Positions 34,514 through 44,865 of a stretch of DNA of 64,000 bases are shown piece by piece. Each line of letters opens with the position of its first letter. Position 1 is the first letter of the stretch. The DNA lies in assembly GCF_013407145.1 (NCBI RefSeq), contig NZ_CP026993.1, positions 1,138,590-1,202,589 of the forward strand, written 5' to 3'. The stretch is from Nitrosopumilus cobalaminigenes (GTDB taxonomy: Archaea > Thermoproteota > Nitrososphaeria > Nitrososphaerales > Nitrosopumilaceae). A program made the position numbers and the translations under genes. Below the pieces are notes generated by a model, which was not told where the DNA came from, made no database searches, and saw only the letters and a list, made by a program, of their open reading frames with translations.

Positions 34514-35116
34514 TCAATTATGATAATCATGTTCATTGAAGTCTGAACCCAATGATACAGATAAGATAACTGTAGTATCAGTAGTCTGAAATTTTAATTC
34601 TTTTTCAGGTAAGAAACTACGAAATACTTGAGTAAGCAATTGTTCTGTAAAGACAGACCATTTCAATCCCAAATCATGTTGAATTAAAAATATGTGCATG
34701 TCACCTTCTACTCTATGATCAGAATTCATTCCAGATGCACGCATATAGTCTTCTAATGTTTCAACACAACGTTTTAGATCATATCCACCTTTGATAAACA
34801 AAACAGTATCCTTTATCATAGGAAACATCAATGTGATAATTTCATCAATATCTTTTCCATCTAATTCTCCACCTAATGCTTCAAGTATCCCTTTAGGAAC
34901 TGGAATCATTCCAATTTTACTTGAAAAACGATCCCATTGGACATATTTTTCTAAAATCTGTCTCACCAAAACATTTTGGGAAATACCTTTCTGAGTAGAT
35001 TCTGTTTCTAATTCTGAGACCAATTTTTCTGGAAGTCTATAGGTAATACTACGAGTAGATTCCTTTTTTGAAGAATGTATTTGTCGTTTTGTAGAAGTAA
35101 GGTTATTGTCCATCAT
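34514..35116 (-). CDS. Protein with N-terminal ribbon-helix-helix-like domain
   Basis: In the 200-residue product, residues 22-62 (SITYRLPEKLVSELETESTQKGISQNVLVRQILEKY) look like a ribbon-helix-helix DNA-binding unit. The remaining 130 residues are a mixed alpha/beta domain, not recognised, with EDYMRASGMNSDHRVEGDMHIFLIQHDLGLKWS. It may be a ligand-responsive repressor. It lies between the CBS gene and the HTH gene on the same strand, so the three could form a regulatory operon. Confidence 0.7.
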   Translation of the reverse strand: MMDNNLTSTKRQIHSSKKESTRSITYRLPEKLVSELETESTQKGISQNVLVRQILEKYVQWDRFSSKIGMIPVPKGILEALGGELDGKDIDEIITLMFPMIKDTVLFIKGGYDLKRCVETLEDYMRASGMNSDHRVEGDMHIFLIQHDLGLKWSVFTEQLLTQVFRSFLPEKELKFQTTDTTVILSVSLGSDFNEHDYHN

Positions 35117-35141
35117 TTTACTCTACAAAGACCCTCAAAGA

Positions 35142-35483
35142 TTAACTTCCGCGTGAAGTATTTGGTACTAGTTCAACAGTAGTTACTTCTAAATCACATT
35201 TTAGAGAAATGGATTTTACTCTACTCTTGTATAGAAAATATTTTTTTCCATCTTGATTTATTGAACCAGAGATAGCAAGTAATTTTGCATCATATAGGGT
35301 TTGTAAACGTCGATATACAGTACTAATAGGAATTTTCTTTTCACCAGAAATTTCCATTGCAGACTTTGGTTTTTCCAGAGTATTATGGAGGATTAATTTA
35401 CAATACTTGTCAGCAAGGATTTCCAAAATTACTTGCTTTCTTTCATCATCCATTATTTTTTGAGATTGAACTAATTCTTGCAT
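35142..35483 (-). CDS. Winged-helix transcriptional regulator (copy 1)
   Basis: The 113-residue protein contains an ArsR-like winged helix (residues 15-85; KPKSAMEISGEKKIPISTVYRRLQTLYDAKLLAISG) followed by a wing ending GKKYFLYKSRVKSIS. The paralogue at 60519 shares the recognition helix pattern TVYR(R/K) and the GKKYFLYKS wing. Its target is unknown. It is divergent from the cupredoxin gene at 35579 with about 90 bp between, so it may control that promoter. Confidence 0.8.
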   Translation of the reverse strand: MQELVQSQKIMDDERKQVILEILADKYCKLILHNTLEKPKSAMEISGEKKIPISTVYRRLQTLYDAKLLAISGSINQDGKKYFLYKSRVKSISLKCDLEVTTVELVPNTSRGS

Positions 35484-35578
35484 GAAAAAATAGGTTCAAA
35501 ATTAGTTATAACAGATTTGACCGCAGTGCAAGACAATGTGTACTCATGTGATAAATCATCCAAAAGGCATTTTTGACT

Positions 35579-36103
35579 ATGAAACACAGATCAATGAAAA
35601 TATCAATAATTACAATGGTGTTTTCAATTCTATTAGTTTCAGTTACAGCTAATCAAGCAGCTGCAGAATCAGTTCCAGAATGGGTTAAAAATAATGCATT
35701 ATGGTATGGCCAGGGAGATATTTCTGAAACAGAATTTCTCAATGCAATTAAATTTTTGATCGAAAATGGAGTAATTGTGATTGAGTCTGCTGAAGAAGTT
35801 GTATCAGAAGCAATGGAAGCACAAATAATCATTCCTAATGGAAATTTTGATGTATCAGGTAGTGGGGTTTACTTGCCATTGAATCTCGAAATTACCACAA
35901 ACACCAAAGTAACATGGGTAAATGATGATTCTGTTCCACATAACATCCAAAGCCAAGATGAGCTTGGAAATGTGATTGATTTGTTCAATAGTCCTCCATT
36001 AAACACCGGAGACAGATTTGAGTTTACATTTGAAGAAGCAGGTGTATACAATTACTATTGTTCATTCCATCCTTGGAGAGTGGGAGTAGTTTCAGTAAAG
36101 TAG
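35579..36103 (+). CDS. Secreted cupredoxin (plastocyanin/halocyanin-like) with Trp module
   Basis: The product has about 174 residues. A signal peptide (hydrophobic core, cleavage after QAAA) is followed at once by the Trp module EWVKNNALWYGQGDISE ... FLIENGVIVI (residues about 34-68). A blue-copper domain (about 85-174) has a His in DSVPHNIQS and the C-terminal Cys-His cluster YNYYCSFHPWRVG, giving a type 1 copper site (His, Cys, His; the fourth ligand Met is absent). Such proteins are thought to carry electrons in the ammonia-oxidation chain. TTG at 35573 is possible; ATG at 35579 is chosen. Confidence 0.87.
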   Translation: MKHRSMKISIITMVFSILLVSVTANQAAAESVPEWVKNNALWYGQGDISETEFLNAIKFLIENGVIVIESAEEVVSEAMEAQIIIPNGNFDVSGSGVYLPLNLEITTNTKVTWVNDDSVPHNIQSQDELGNVIDLFNSPPLNTGDRFEFTFEEAGVYNYYCSFHPWRVGVVSVK

Positions 36104-36129
36104 AGTTTTAGAAACTCTAACTTTTTTTA
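36101..36129 (+). terminator. Hairpin plus T-tract after the cupredoxin gene
   Basis: An 8-bp perfect stem (arms 36101-36108 and 36112-36119, three-base loop) begins at the stop codon itself and is followed by a run of seven T. The arrangement resembles an intrinsic terminator, and the T-run alone is a typical archaeal termination signal. The gene on the other side is convergent. Confidence 0.5.
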
Positions 36130-36160
36130 ATAAATAAAATAAGAAAGAAATTAGAAATAG

Positions 36161-36958
<798 letters not shown>

Positions 36959-39076
36959 CTATTTTCCACGTACTTTGCCCCATTGAGCTAAAGCAGAAGC
37001 GGCTGCCACCCAAGTTCTAAGGTCTTGGTAAACTGGAACATTGTGTTTCTCAATTAATTTAATCATTTTTTCAGTATATGGACCTCCATTTCCACCGGCA
37101 AGAATTGGTTTCTTCTTTTTCTTTGAAAGATCAGCTAGATAACCAACGATTGTTTCTTCAAGAGGATCATCCTGGAAAACAAACCAAGGCATTGCAATAT
37201 CAATATTATTTTCATCCAAGAATTGTTGGATGACAAATCTATAGTCATCTGCAGTAGCACCACCACCAACATCTGCAGGATTACCATTATGAATTGGAAC
37301 AGTTGGTGGGAAATGATCCTTAATCTTTTTCATAATTTTTGGAGATAATTTTCCAATTGTAAGACCTAATCGTTCTAATTGATCAATACCACCAATCATC
37401 GGTCCAGCACCATTACTGGTCATAGCAACTTTGTTACCCTTTGCAGGAGGTTGCCAGGCTAGTGCCTTTAACACTCCAACTAATTCTTGATAACTGTCAA
37501 CTGAAATTATTCCTGCTTGTTTGAATGCACCCATAATCATTGCATTTGAACCTCCAAGTGAGCCTGTGTGTGATGCAGCTTGTTTTGCACCTGCAGCAGT
37601 TCTACCACTCTTCCAAATTACAATAGGTTTCTTTTTCTCTTTCATTACTCGTTTAGCAGTATTGATGAATTTTCTACCATCACCAAATCCTTCAACGTAT
37701 AATCCAATAACTTTGGTTTGAGGATCATTTGCAGCATACCATATCATATCTGCCTCATCAACATCAGAACGATTACCAAAACTAATCATCTTAGACAAAC
37801 CAAACAAATCAGCACTTTCTAACATACTAATTCCCATTGTTCCACTTTGTGAAAAGAATGCAACATTTCCTAATTTAGAACGTACCATTCTTTCTTGTCC
37901 TTGGAATGCACAATCAAGACGATTTGCTGCATTAAACATTCCAATACAATTAGGACCAACTACACGAATTTTGTGTTTTATTGATAACTCTTTTACTTCA
38001 GCTTCCATTGCGGCTCTATCACCACCAAGTTCTTTTCCTCCACCTGAAACAATTACAACATTATGGATTCCTTTCTTTGCACATGTCTTCATAATCGGTC
38101 CACATAAAGACAAGTCAATACAAACAACAACAAGATCAACCTTTGCAGGTATATCTTCTAATGAAGGATAACATTTGATTCCAAGAATTGATTTTTGTTT
38201 AGGATTAATTGGATATACTTTACCTTTGTAATCTTGTTTTCCTAGTGCATCTAATACAGAATTACCAATTTTGCCAGGGGTCGCAGATGCTCCAACTAAT
38301 GCAACAGACTTTGGAGTGAAGAAAGACTCCATTGATGTAATGTTTGGTTTTGCTTTTGAGATTGAATTTTTAGTTAATTTGTTATTTAGAATAATTTTTG
38401 CATCAACAACATAGTGGGATTTTGGATAAACGATTACTGGATTAAAGTCAATGCTGTTAATGTAATCAGCATTTTCTACACCCAATTTTCCAATTTGAAC
38501 TAACATTTTTGCCATCATATTAAGATCAATTGGTGCACTTCCTCTGAAACCTTTGAAAAGTTTGGAACCCTTGAGTTCGTTAATCATTGATTTTGCATCA
38601 GATGTTGAAATTGGTAACATTCTAAATGCAACATCTTTGAAAACTTCAGTCATTACACCACCTAATCCAGCCATAATCATTGGACCAAATTGTGGATCAT
38701 TTTGAATACCTACAATAATTTCAACGCCTTTTGGAACCATTTTTTCCAAAAGAATTCCTTTAACTTCAACACCTTTCTTTTTTGATAAACGACCATACAT
38801 GTCATTGAATGTTTTTTTAACATCATTGACATTATCAATTCCAACTTTCACTCCACCAACATCAGTCTTGTGTAAAATTTGTGGAGATACAACTTTCATT
38901 ACAAGAGGAAATCCAATTTTCTTTGCTTGTTTTGCAGCTTCTTCGGCAGAAGTAGCAAGTGCATAAGGTGGAACCTTCACTCCATAAGTTTTGAGAATAG
39001 ATTTTGATAATTCTTCAGTAATGACTTTGTGATCTGTTTGAATAGTTTCTTCAAAAATTTTCTTAACAGTGGCCAT
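36959..39076 (-). CDS. ADP-forming acyl-CoA synthetase, probable 3-hydroxypropionyl-CoA synthetase
   Basis: The 705-residue protein combines both subunits of ADP-forming acyl-CoA synthetase in beta-alpha order. The N-terminal ATP-grasp domain (residues about 10-235; [25 protein letters not shown]) comes first. Next is the CoA-binding Rossmann domain (about 250-380; [25 protein letters not shown]). The ligase domain carries the phospho-His in ASHTGSLGG. The family makes the CoA thioester of 3-hydroxypropionate or 4-hydroxybutyrate while forming only ADP, part of the energy economy of the thaumarchaeal cycle. The adjacent crotonase favours the 3-hydroxypropionate enzyme. A 4-hydroxybutyrate paralogue usually lies elsewhere in the genome. 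Confidence 0.88.
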   Translation of the reverse strand: MATVKKIFEETIQTDHKVITEELSKSILKTYGVKVPPYALATSAEEAAKQAKKIGFPLVMKVVSPQILHKTDVGGVKVGIDNVNDVKKTFNDMYGRLSKKKGVEVKGILLEKMVPKGVEIIVGIQNDPQFGPMIMAGLGGVMTEVFKDVAFRMLPISTSDAKSMINELKGSKLFKGFRGSAPIDLNMMAKMLVQIGKLGVENADYINSIDFNPVIVYPKSHYVVDAKIILNNKLTKNSISKAKPNITSMESFFTPKSVALVGASATPGKIGNSVLDALGKQDYKGKVYPINPKQKSILGIKCYPSLEDIPAKVDLVVVCIDLSLCGPIMKTCAKKGIHNVVIVSGGGKELGGDRAAMEAEVKELSIKHKIRVVGPNCIGMFNAANRLDCAFQGQERMVRSKLGNVAFFSQSGTMGISMLESADLFGLSKMISFGNRSDVDEADMIWYAANDPQTKVIGLYVEGFGDGRKFINTAKRVMKEKKKPIVIWKSGRTAAGAKQAASHTGSLGGSNAMIMGAFKQAGIISVDSYQELVGVLKALAWQPPAKGNKVAMTSNGAGPMIGGIDQLERLGLTIGKLSPKIMKKIKDHFPPTVPIHNGNPADVGGGATADDYRFVIQQFLDENNIDIAMPWFVFQDDPLEETIVGYLADLSKKKKKPILAGGNGGPYTEKMIKLIEKHNVPVYQDLRTWVAAASALAQWGKVRGK

Positions 39077-39118
39077 CTTTCGATCGATAAAATTAGAATT
39101 AACTATATTAAACTTTGG

Positions 39119-39802
39119 TCAAAGTTGAAATGTTAATTTGAAATTATTGTAAAAATTCTTCATATTTGATTTTACAGTTGAAATATTTTCAACAATATCT
39201 GAACGGATTTTTTGTGGATCGATATATGGAATTTCTCGGAGTTTATCTTCAGTATTATCAAGCCAGAGGTTGATCATCTCTTCATTTACCTCAAGATGAA
39301 ATTGTAGACCAACTGCACTCTTGAATTGAAATGCCTGATTGGAGTAATGTTCAGACGAGGCTAATTGGATAGCCCCAGAGGGTAAATCAAAGGTATCACC
39401 ATGCCAATGAAATACAGTAAATGGATTTTTGAAGTTAGTAAAAAGTGGAGAATTTCCAGTGGTTTTCAAATCATCATAAAATCCAATTTCTTTTCGTGGT
39501 CCACGATAAACTTTGGCACCAAAGGTTTTGGCAATTAACTGCGAACCTAAACAAATACCAAGTACAGGAGTATTATTCTCAACAGATTTTTTGATTAAAT
39601 CTTGTTCTGCTTGGAGATAAGGTAAATCATCATTTGCACTTTCGGGTGCACCTAAAATTACAACTAGAGAAAAATCTTTGTCGGGAAGTTTGTCATGTTT
39701 TGCATTTACAGATGTAATATCAAATCCATCTTTTTGTAACAATTCACCCAAATATCCTGAACCTTCAATTCTTGTGTTTTGTACAAGTAATACTCTAGAC
39801 AT
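39119..39802 (-). CDS. Class I glutamine amidotransferase-like protein
   Basis: The 227-residue protein has the catalytic triad of class I GATases: the nucleophile Cys in VLGICLGSQLIAKTFGA (near residue 84) and the His-x-Glu in VGLQFHLEVNEE. It resembles the stand-alone GMP-synthase-like GATases of unknown acceptor rather than GuaA, and no ammonia-accepting partner is adjacent. It is followed upstream by a small gene four bases away. Confidence 0.82.
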   Translation of the reverse strand: MSRVLLVQNTRIEGSGYLGELLQKDGFDITSVNAKHDKLPDKDFSLVVILGAPESANDDLPYLQAEQDLIKKSVENNTPVLGICLGSQLIAKTFGAKVYRGPRKEIGFYDDLKTTGNSPLFTNFKNPFTVFHWHGDTFDLPSGAIQLASSEHYSNQAFQFKSAVGLQFHLEVNEEMINLWLDNTEDKLREIPYIDPQKIRSDIVENISTVKSNMKNFYNNFKLTFQL

Positions 39803-39806
39803 TTTT

Positions 39807-39947
39807 CTAAACGTCTTTCCCTGTAACTACCCACTCAAGACTTCGGAGAACACCTTGATAGTATTTCATGGCATCCATAGATTCAGTTTTAATCAACCTC
39901 TCTTCAATTTCTTTTCTATATTCTGCAATTTCTATTTCAGTTTTCAT
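39807..39947 (-). CDS. 46-residue helical protein of unknown function
   Basis: ATG at 39947 and TAG at 39809-39807 enclose 46 codons. The product is charged and predicted helical (AEYRKEIEERLIKTESMDAMKYYQGVLRSLEWVVTGKDV). It ends four bases before the GATase start, which suggests an operon and possibly a partner subunit. No family is recognised. Confidence 0.55.
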   Translation of the reverse strand: MKTEIEIAEYRKEIEERLIKTESMDAMKYYQGVLRSLEWVVTGKDV

Positions 39948-40031
39948 TAAACATGGTGAAAAGAAAGTACTGAATTAACTTATTGGTAAAATTCAGATTG
40001 TATTTTAATATGATTGAATGGATTCAGTATT

Positions 40032-40409
40032 ATGTTAGTTACTGAACAAGAGATTTTAGAATTAAAAAAATTTGTTTTTGAATTAAATTCTATAGAAAAA
40101 AGTGCGGTCATAGTAGAAGGGAAACGAGATTCTAATGCTTTAAGAAAATTAGGTTTTTCAGGCAAAGTTTTAGAATATCATAGATTTGGAGGGATGAATA
40201 ATTTTGCAGATTCTGTTGCAAAATACGATAGACTGATTATTCTTTTTGATAGAGACAAAAAGGGTAGAACCTTAACTGGAAAAACAATTCAATTGTTACA
40301 AAGAAGAACTAGAGTGGATCTTTCTTTCAAAAGAAAACTACGAATTATCACAAAAGGGAAAATTATGTTTATAGAACAACTAGTGAGTTACGAATCTTTT
40401 CTAGCCTAA
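40032..40409 (+). CDS. Stand-alone TOPRIM domain protein
   Basis: The protein of about 125 residues consists of little more than a TOPRIM fold: SAVIVEGKRDSNALRKLGF with the conserved Glu, then LIILFDRDKKGRTLTG with the DxD pair. This resembles RNase M5-type and archaeal small TOPRIM proteins. The C-terminus (RRTRVDLSFKRKLRIITKGK) is basic and could bind RNA or DNA. The frame starts with TTG at 40014, but a TATA-like TATTTTAATAT at 40001-40011 favours the ATG at 40032 with a leaderless transcript. It is convergent with gdhA, two bases apart. Confidence 0.75.
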   Translation: MLVTEQEILELKKFVFELNSIEKSAVIVEGKRDSNALRKLGFSGKVLEYHRFGGMNNFADSVAKYDRLIILFDRDKKGRTLTGKTIQLLQRRTRVDLSFKRKLRIITKGKIMFIEQLVSYESFLA

Positions 40410-40411
40410 GA

Positions 40412-41686
40412 TTATGGCCAGATGCCTTTTTGGTTAAAGGCCTCAAGAACTCTTTCTACTGCCAAAACCATGGTTGCTTTTCTCATGTCAATTTTGTGCT
40501 TTTTAGATAAAGCGTAAGCATCTTTGAAGCCCTTTGTGATATTTTTCTCCATCTTATTTGCAACCTCATCAAATGACCAATAGTATCCAGTGTTATTTTG
40601 AACCCATTCCAAGTATGAAATACATACACCACCAGAGTTTGCCAAGATATCAGGAATTACTAAAATTTTCTTTTTGAGGATAATTGGATCTGCTTCAGGT
40701 AAAGTTGGACCATTAGCAGCTTCTGCAATAATCTTACATTGAAGTTTATTTGCAATTTTTGCATTGATTTGATTTTCTAATGCACCTGGAACTAGAACAT
40801 CACATTTCGTTGTAAGTAGTTCTTCAGTTGAGATTTTTTTGCTTCCAGGAAATCCTACTACAGAGCCTTTCTTTTCTTTGTGTTCAAGGATTTTGCTGAC
40901 CTTTGCACCTTTTGGAATTGAAATAGAGCCTTTAGAATCACTAACTGCAATAACCTTTGCGCCCATTTTTTCAAGATATTCTCCTGCAAACGTTGATGCA
41001 TTACCAAATCCTTGTAAGACGACTTTGGCACCTTTAAGATTTAGTTTAATTGCTTTTGCAGCTTCTCTTACTGTATATGCTGCTCCTAATCCAGTTGCAA
41101 CATTTCTTGCAAGTGAGCCTCCCATAGAAATGGGCTTGCCAGTAATTACACCTGGAGAATATTTGTTGCCGTTTAGTTTGCTAAATGTATCCATAATTTG
41201 TGTCATCTCTCTACCTGTTGTGTAAACATCTGGTGCTGGGATATCTTTTTCAGGTCCAATAATTTCAGAAATTTTGTATGCAAATTGTCTTGTTAGTCTC
41301 TCCATTTCACCATCACTGAGTTTCTCAGTTTTTGGATTAACATAGATTGCACCTTTACCTCCGCCAAGAGGAATATCTACAATTGCACATTTCCAAGTCA
41401 TCCATGAAGAAAGTGCCATGACTTCGCGTTCCATATATTCAACACCACCTTCTGGGTTAAAGTAACGAATACCTCCTTTGTATGGACCTCTGTCATTGTT
41501 ATGTTGACTTCTAAAACCTGTGAAAACTCTAATTTTTCCATTATCCATTTTTACTGGAATTTTTACTCTCATCATTTTATTTGGCATTGCCAAATATTCA
41601 CGTAATTCTTTGTCTTTGATTCCTAAAATATCACATGCATCATTAACTTGTTTTGTTGCATTTGCAAATGGATCGTGTTTGACCAA
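40412..41686 (-). CDS. gdhA: Glutamate dehydrogenase
   Basis: The 424-residue protein interconverts glutamate with 2-oxoglutarate and ammonium and is a main entry of ammonium into biomass. Segments: RVFTGFRSQHNNDRGPYKGGIRYF and WKCAIVDIPLGGGKGAI (catalytic Lys residues), GKPISMGGSLARNVATG, a Rossmann motif in VVLQGFGNASTFAGEYL, and ANSGGVCISYLEWVQN. Length fits the archaeal hexameric family. Cofactor preference is not determined. The neighbouring HTH gene upstream may regulate it. Confidence 0.93.
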   Translation of the reverse strand: MVKHDPFANATKQVNDACDILGIKDKELREYLAMPNKMMRVKIPVKMDNGKIRVFTGFRSQHNNDRGPYKGGIRYFNPEGGVEYMEREVMALSSWMTWKCAIVDIPLGGGKGAIYVNPKTEKLSDGEMERLTRQFAYKISEIIGPEKDIPAPDVYTTGREMTQIMDTFSKLNGNKYSPGVITGKPISMGGSLARNVATGLGAAYTVREAAKAIKLNLKGAKVVLQGFGNASTFAGEYLEKMGAKVIAVSDSKGSISIPKGAKVSKILEHKEKKGSVVGFPGSKKISTEELLTTKCDVLVPGALENQINAKIANKLQCKIIAEAANGPTLPEADPIILKKKILVIPDILANSGGVCISYLEWVQNNTGYYWSFDEVANKMEKNITKGFKDAYALSKKHKIDMRKATMVLAVERVLEAFNQKGIWP

Positions 41687-41755
41687 GATGATTTTGAAAA
41701 CGGTGTATATTATATTAAGTTTAGTTCAAAATTTCAGATCGCAAATCCTGAATTG

Positions 41756-42139
41756 TCACAGATAGACTTTGGTATGATTCATCTTTCTATCAAGTTTGTC
41801 AATTGCTTCATCAAGTGCACCAATATTCATCTCAAGGAAATTTGAAAGATGGAAGATTGCACCGTATTTCTCTCCAATTTTTGAAACCATGTTATTTTTC
41901 TCGAGGACTTTCATGTGATGTTGAACTGCCTTGTAGTCAAGATCAAGTTCTTTTGCCAACTGATGAGTATTGTATGGTTGATCCAGAAGATGAATGATTA
42001 TTCGTAATCGTGTAAATCCACCCCTAGTACTAGTAAACAAATACAACAAAAGCTTTCTAGTCTGCTTGTCAGTCTTTCTTTGATCTGGATTTTGTTTAGA
42101 CTTTATGATTTCTTTGAATTCTAGGAGTTGGTTAGGCAT
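41756..42139 (-). CDS. ArsR-like winged-helix regulator
   Basis: The 127-residue protein has a helix-turn-helix domain (residues about 35-100; GGFTRLRIIIHLLDQPYNTHQLAKELDLDYKAVQHHMKVLEKN) and a C-terminal helix with DEAIDKLDRK that could dimerise. It resembles archaeal winged-helix regulators of the DUF2582/ArsR group. It lies 70 bp upstream of gdhA on the same strand and diverges from psmA; either could be a target. Inference only. Confidence 0.78.
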   Translation of the reverse strand: MPNQLLEFKEIIKSKQNPDQRKTDKQTRKLLLYLFTSTRGGFTRLRIIIHLLDQPYNTHQLAKELDLDYKAVQHHMKVLEKNNMVSKIGEKYGAIFHLSNFLEMNIGALDEAIDKLDRKMNHTKVYL

Positions 42140-42249
42140 ATTTCTTGAATTGGTTTTGTCATTTTTACTTAAAACCCTATTTCCAGATCTTTTCCATATT
42201 CAGGCAAGACAATTACCCTTAAATTGACTGAGGATGAACTCGTGATATT

Positions 42250-42975
42250 ATGATGGCATCAAGAGGTTACGATATGACCCCTACCATGTATTCTCCAGAC
42301 GGTAGAATTTACCAAGTCGAATATGCCATTGAGACAGTGAAAAGAGGAACTTTAGCAATAGGTATTGCAACCAAACAAGGAGTAATCATGGCAGTTGAAG
42401 AAAAGCCTCGTACTTTACAAACTAGTAATATTACACAGAAAATTTTTCAAGTAGATTACCACATTGGTGTAGCAGCAGCAGGATACATTCCAGATGCACG
42501 TGTTCAAGTAGATGGTGCAAGATTTTTCTCACAAGGAAATAGAATGACATATGATGAATCTGTTGAAGTTGCAACAGTTGCTAAACATCTAGCAGACCAA
42601 GCCCATCAATTTACACAATATGGTGGAGTACGACCAAATGGTGTCTCTATGATAATTGCAGGAATTGATCAAAAAGGTGAATCAATCTATGTCACTGATC
42701 CAAGTGGAACATATGTTCAATTTGCAGCAATTGCAATTGGAGCAGGTTCTGATGACGTAAATGCATTTTTGGAAAAACATTACAAAGATGATTTGAGTTT
42801 AGACGATGCAGCATCATTAGCTATTGCAGCAATTAATCTAAAAGCAGAAGCAAAAGATGGAGTCAATAATATCAAAATGGCCAAAGTTACATCTGAAGCA
42901 AAAATCTTTGAAAAAGTTTCAGAATCTGATTTACAAAATTATTCTCAAAACGCATCAAAGTTTGCTGCACAGTAA
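42250..42975 (+). CDS. psmA: Proteasome alpha subunit
   Basis: The 241-residue protein forms the outer ring of the 20S proteasome. It carries the alpha-type N-terminal signature GYDMTPTMYSPDGRIYQVEYAIE and the following GTLAIGIATKQGVIMAVEEK. Unlike beta subunits it has no propeptide or N-terminal Thr. Two ATGs are adjacent (42250 and 42253); the first is used. Confidence 0.95.
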   Translation: MMASRGYDMTPTMYSPDGRIYQVEYAIETVKRGTLAIGIATKQGVIMAVEEKPRTLQTSNITQKIFQVDYHIGVAAAGYIPDARVQVDGARFFSQGNRMTYDESVEVATVAKHLADQAHQFTQYGGVRPNGVSMIIAGIDQKGESIYVTDPSGTYVQFAAIAIGAGSDDVNAFLEKHYKDDLSLDDAASLAIAAINLKAEAKDGVNNIKMAKVTSEAKIFEKVSESDLQNYSQNASKFAAQ

Positions 42976-43024
42976 ACTCTTTGATTTGAAAACTATTCAA
43001 ACAAGTATACAGAGACGATAGATT

Positions 43025-43714
43025 ATGGGTTTAGGAAGTTATTGGGGAGAAGTAATGGAAGTACTTCGAGAAATTATTCCAATTTACGATAAAGTCAATT
43101 CAATTATTTCATTAGGCAAAGATAAGGAACATCGAATTCGCGGAATTTCAAAAAGAGTGCTCCCAGGAAACAAAATTCTTGATGCAGGCTCTGGTTTTGG
43201 AAACATGTCAAAGACTGCAATGAAATTAACTGATGGAAAAATCTCAATCACACTCTATGATCCACTTGTTCCAATGTTAAAAAATACAGGGACTTTTTTT
43301 GAAGAAACTCCAGATATGGCAAATGGTGTTTTTGAGCACATACCATTCAAAGATGAAGAGTTTGATGCAGTATTATGCGGATATTCCCTACGAGATGCAA
43401 TTAATCTAAGAATAGCAATTTCTGAAATACACAGAGTGCTAAAAAAAGATGGAAGATTTGTAATCGTAGATTTAGGGAAACCTGATGAAGCATTTTTCAG
43501 AGCAGGAGTTTCGTTTTATTTGAGATGTATTCTACCCATTTTGGCATTTGCTGCAGGAGGCAGATTGGGATTAAAATTTGGAACATTATATGGAACTTAC
43601 AAAAGATGGCCACAAAACAAAAAACTAGAAGGATTAATTCTAGAAAAATTTTCCAGAGTAGAGTTTGAGAAAGATCTTATGGGCGGAGCAATAATGGTTG
43701 CCGCATACAAATGA
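43025..43714 (+). CDS. SAM-dependent methyltransferase (UbiE/MenG-like)
   Basis: The 229-residue class I methyltransferase has the SAM-binding motif ILDAGSGFGNMSK (near residue 54), FDAVLCGYSLRDAINL and EIHRVLKKDGRFVIVDLGKPD, the order seen in quinone C-methyltransferases of the UbiE group. A hydrophobic stretch near residues 160-180 could contact the membrane. It may act on the respiratory quinone, but other lipophilic acceptors are possible. Its stop overlaps the MFS gene by four bases. Confidence 0.75.
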   Translation: MGLGSYWGEVMEVLREIIPIYDKVNSIISLGKDKEHRIRGISKRVLPGNKILDAGSGFGNMSKTAMKLTDGKISITLYDPLVPMLKNTGTFFEETPDMANGVFEHIPFKDEEFDAVLCGYSLRDAINLRIAISEIHRVLKKDGRFVIVDLGKPDEAFFRAGVSFYLRCILPILAFAAGGRLGLKFGTLYGTYKRWPQNKKLEGLILEKFSRVEFEKDLMGGAIMVAAYK

Positions 43715-44865
43715 ATAGAGTTCTCATACTAGTCAACATCACTGGTTTAATCATAGGTATTTCATATGGATTACACGGTCCAATCTTACCAGTATTTGCA
43801 AAAAACATCATTGGTGCATCATATTCTGAATTGGGATTAATCGGATTAACAAATTTCATCCCTTACATGTTCATCCCTCTTTTTGTAGGAATTTTACTTG
43901 ACAGAATTAACAATGGCTATTTGTTATCATTAGGTGCTGCGATAAATTCTGCATCAGTCTATCTATTATCCATTGCACAATCCGTTCCAGAAATAATGGG
44001 TTTTAGAATAATGACGGGCGTTGCACATGCATTTTTCTGGCCCCCATGTGAAGCAATTATTTCAAATGAAAGTTCAGAGAAAAACAGAGTAAAACACATT
44101 TCATGGTTTACAATGTTTTTTGTAATTGGGTTCATGGTAGGACCATTGCTGGGAACAGCATTACTAGAAGGCCTTGATGTTACATACAGAATATTATTCC
44201 AAATTGCAGCATTTATTCTGGCAGCTGCCATAATTACTTCACTTTTAGCCTCAAGAAAGAGTGTCAAAAAGCATCATGAACGATTTTCATTTTCATCAAT
44301 AAAGGAAATGAAAAGATTTCCTGAAGTTATCATATTATTGATTTTTTGTACATCTTCGTTTGGAATAATCCTCACAATTTATCCAGCATTTCTAAACGAT
44401 AATGGAATGTCTGCTACAGACATTTTGTTATTGTTCTTTGTTTTTGGAATATCTAGAGTTGTATCTCTTGCATTAGCAGGAAAGTTTGCAAGAAAAACAA
44501 GTCAGACGTTGATTGCAGGAACTATTGCAGTATCAGCAGGATTGGCAATATCTGTTGTTGCAGATTCAATCATTACTTTTGGAATTGCCTTAGTTCTGAT
44601 GGGGTTTGGATTTAGTATATTTTTCCCACTAACATTGGAGATTATTTTAAGTAAAACTCGAAAAGGAATTTCAGGTAAAATTATTGGCGCATATGAAACA
44701 GTTTTCGGTATGGGATGGGCAATAGGACCAACAATAGGAGGTCCAATTACTCAGTCATTTGGAAACGAAACACCATACATAGTATTTTGTATAATAGGAA
44801 TTGGAGTTGCGCTATTTGCAATTAGTGCTAGAAAGAAACTAGAACCGCAGAGATTTTCCAATTAG
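43711..44865 (+). CDS. Major facilitator superfamily transporter
   Basis: The 384-residue protein has twelve predicted membrane helices. Typical MFS features are GILLDRINNGYLLSLGA at loop 2-3 and a gate region GFMVGPLLGTALL. It overlaps the upstream methyltransferase gene (ATGA), so the two are translated together. The substrate is not apparent. The stop shares four bases with the convergent PII-like gene. Confidence 0.8.
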   Translation: MNRVLILVNITGLIIGISYGLHGPILPVFAKNIIGASYSELGLIGLTNFIPYMFIPLFVGILLDRINNGYLLSLGAAINSASVYLLSIAQSVPEIMGFRIMTGVAHAFFWPPCEAIISNESSEKNRVKHISWFTMFFVIGFMVGPLLGTALLEGLDVTYRILFQIAAFILAAAIITSLLASRKSVKKHHERFSFSSIKEMKRFPEVIILLIFCTSSFGIILTIYPAFLNDNGMSATDILLLFFVFGISRVVSLALAGKFARKTSQTLIAGTIAVSAGLAISVVADSIITFGIALVLMGFGFSIFFPLTLEIILSKTRKGISGKIIGAYETVFGMGWAIGPTIGGPITQSFGNETPYIVFCIIGIGVALFAISARKKLEPQRFSN

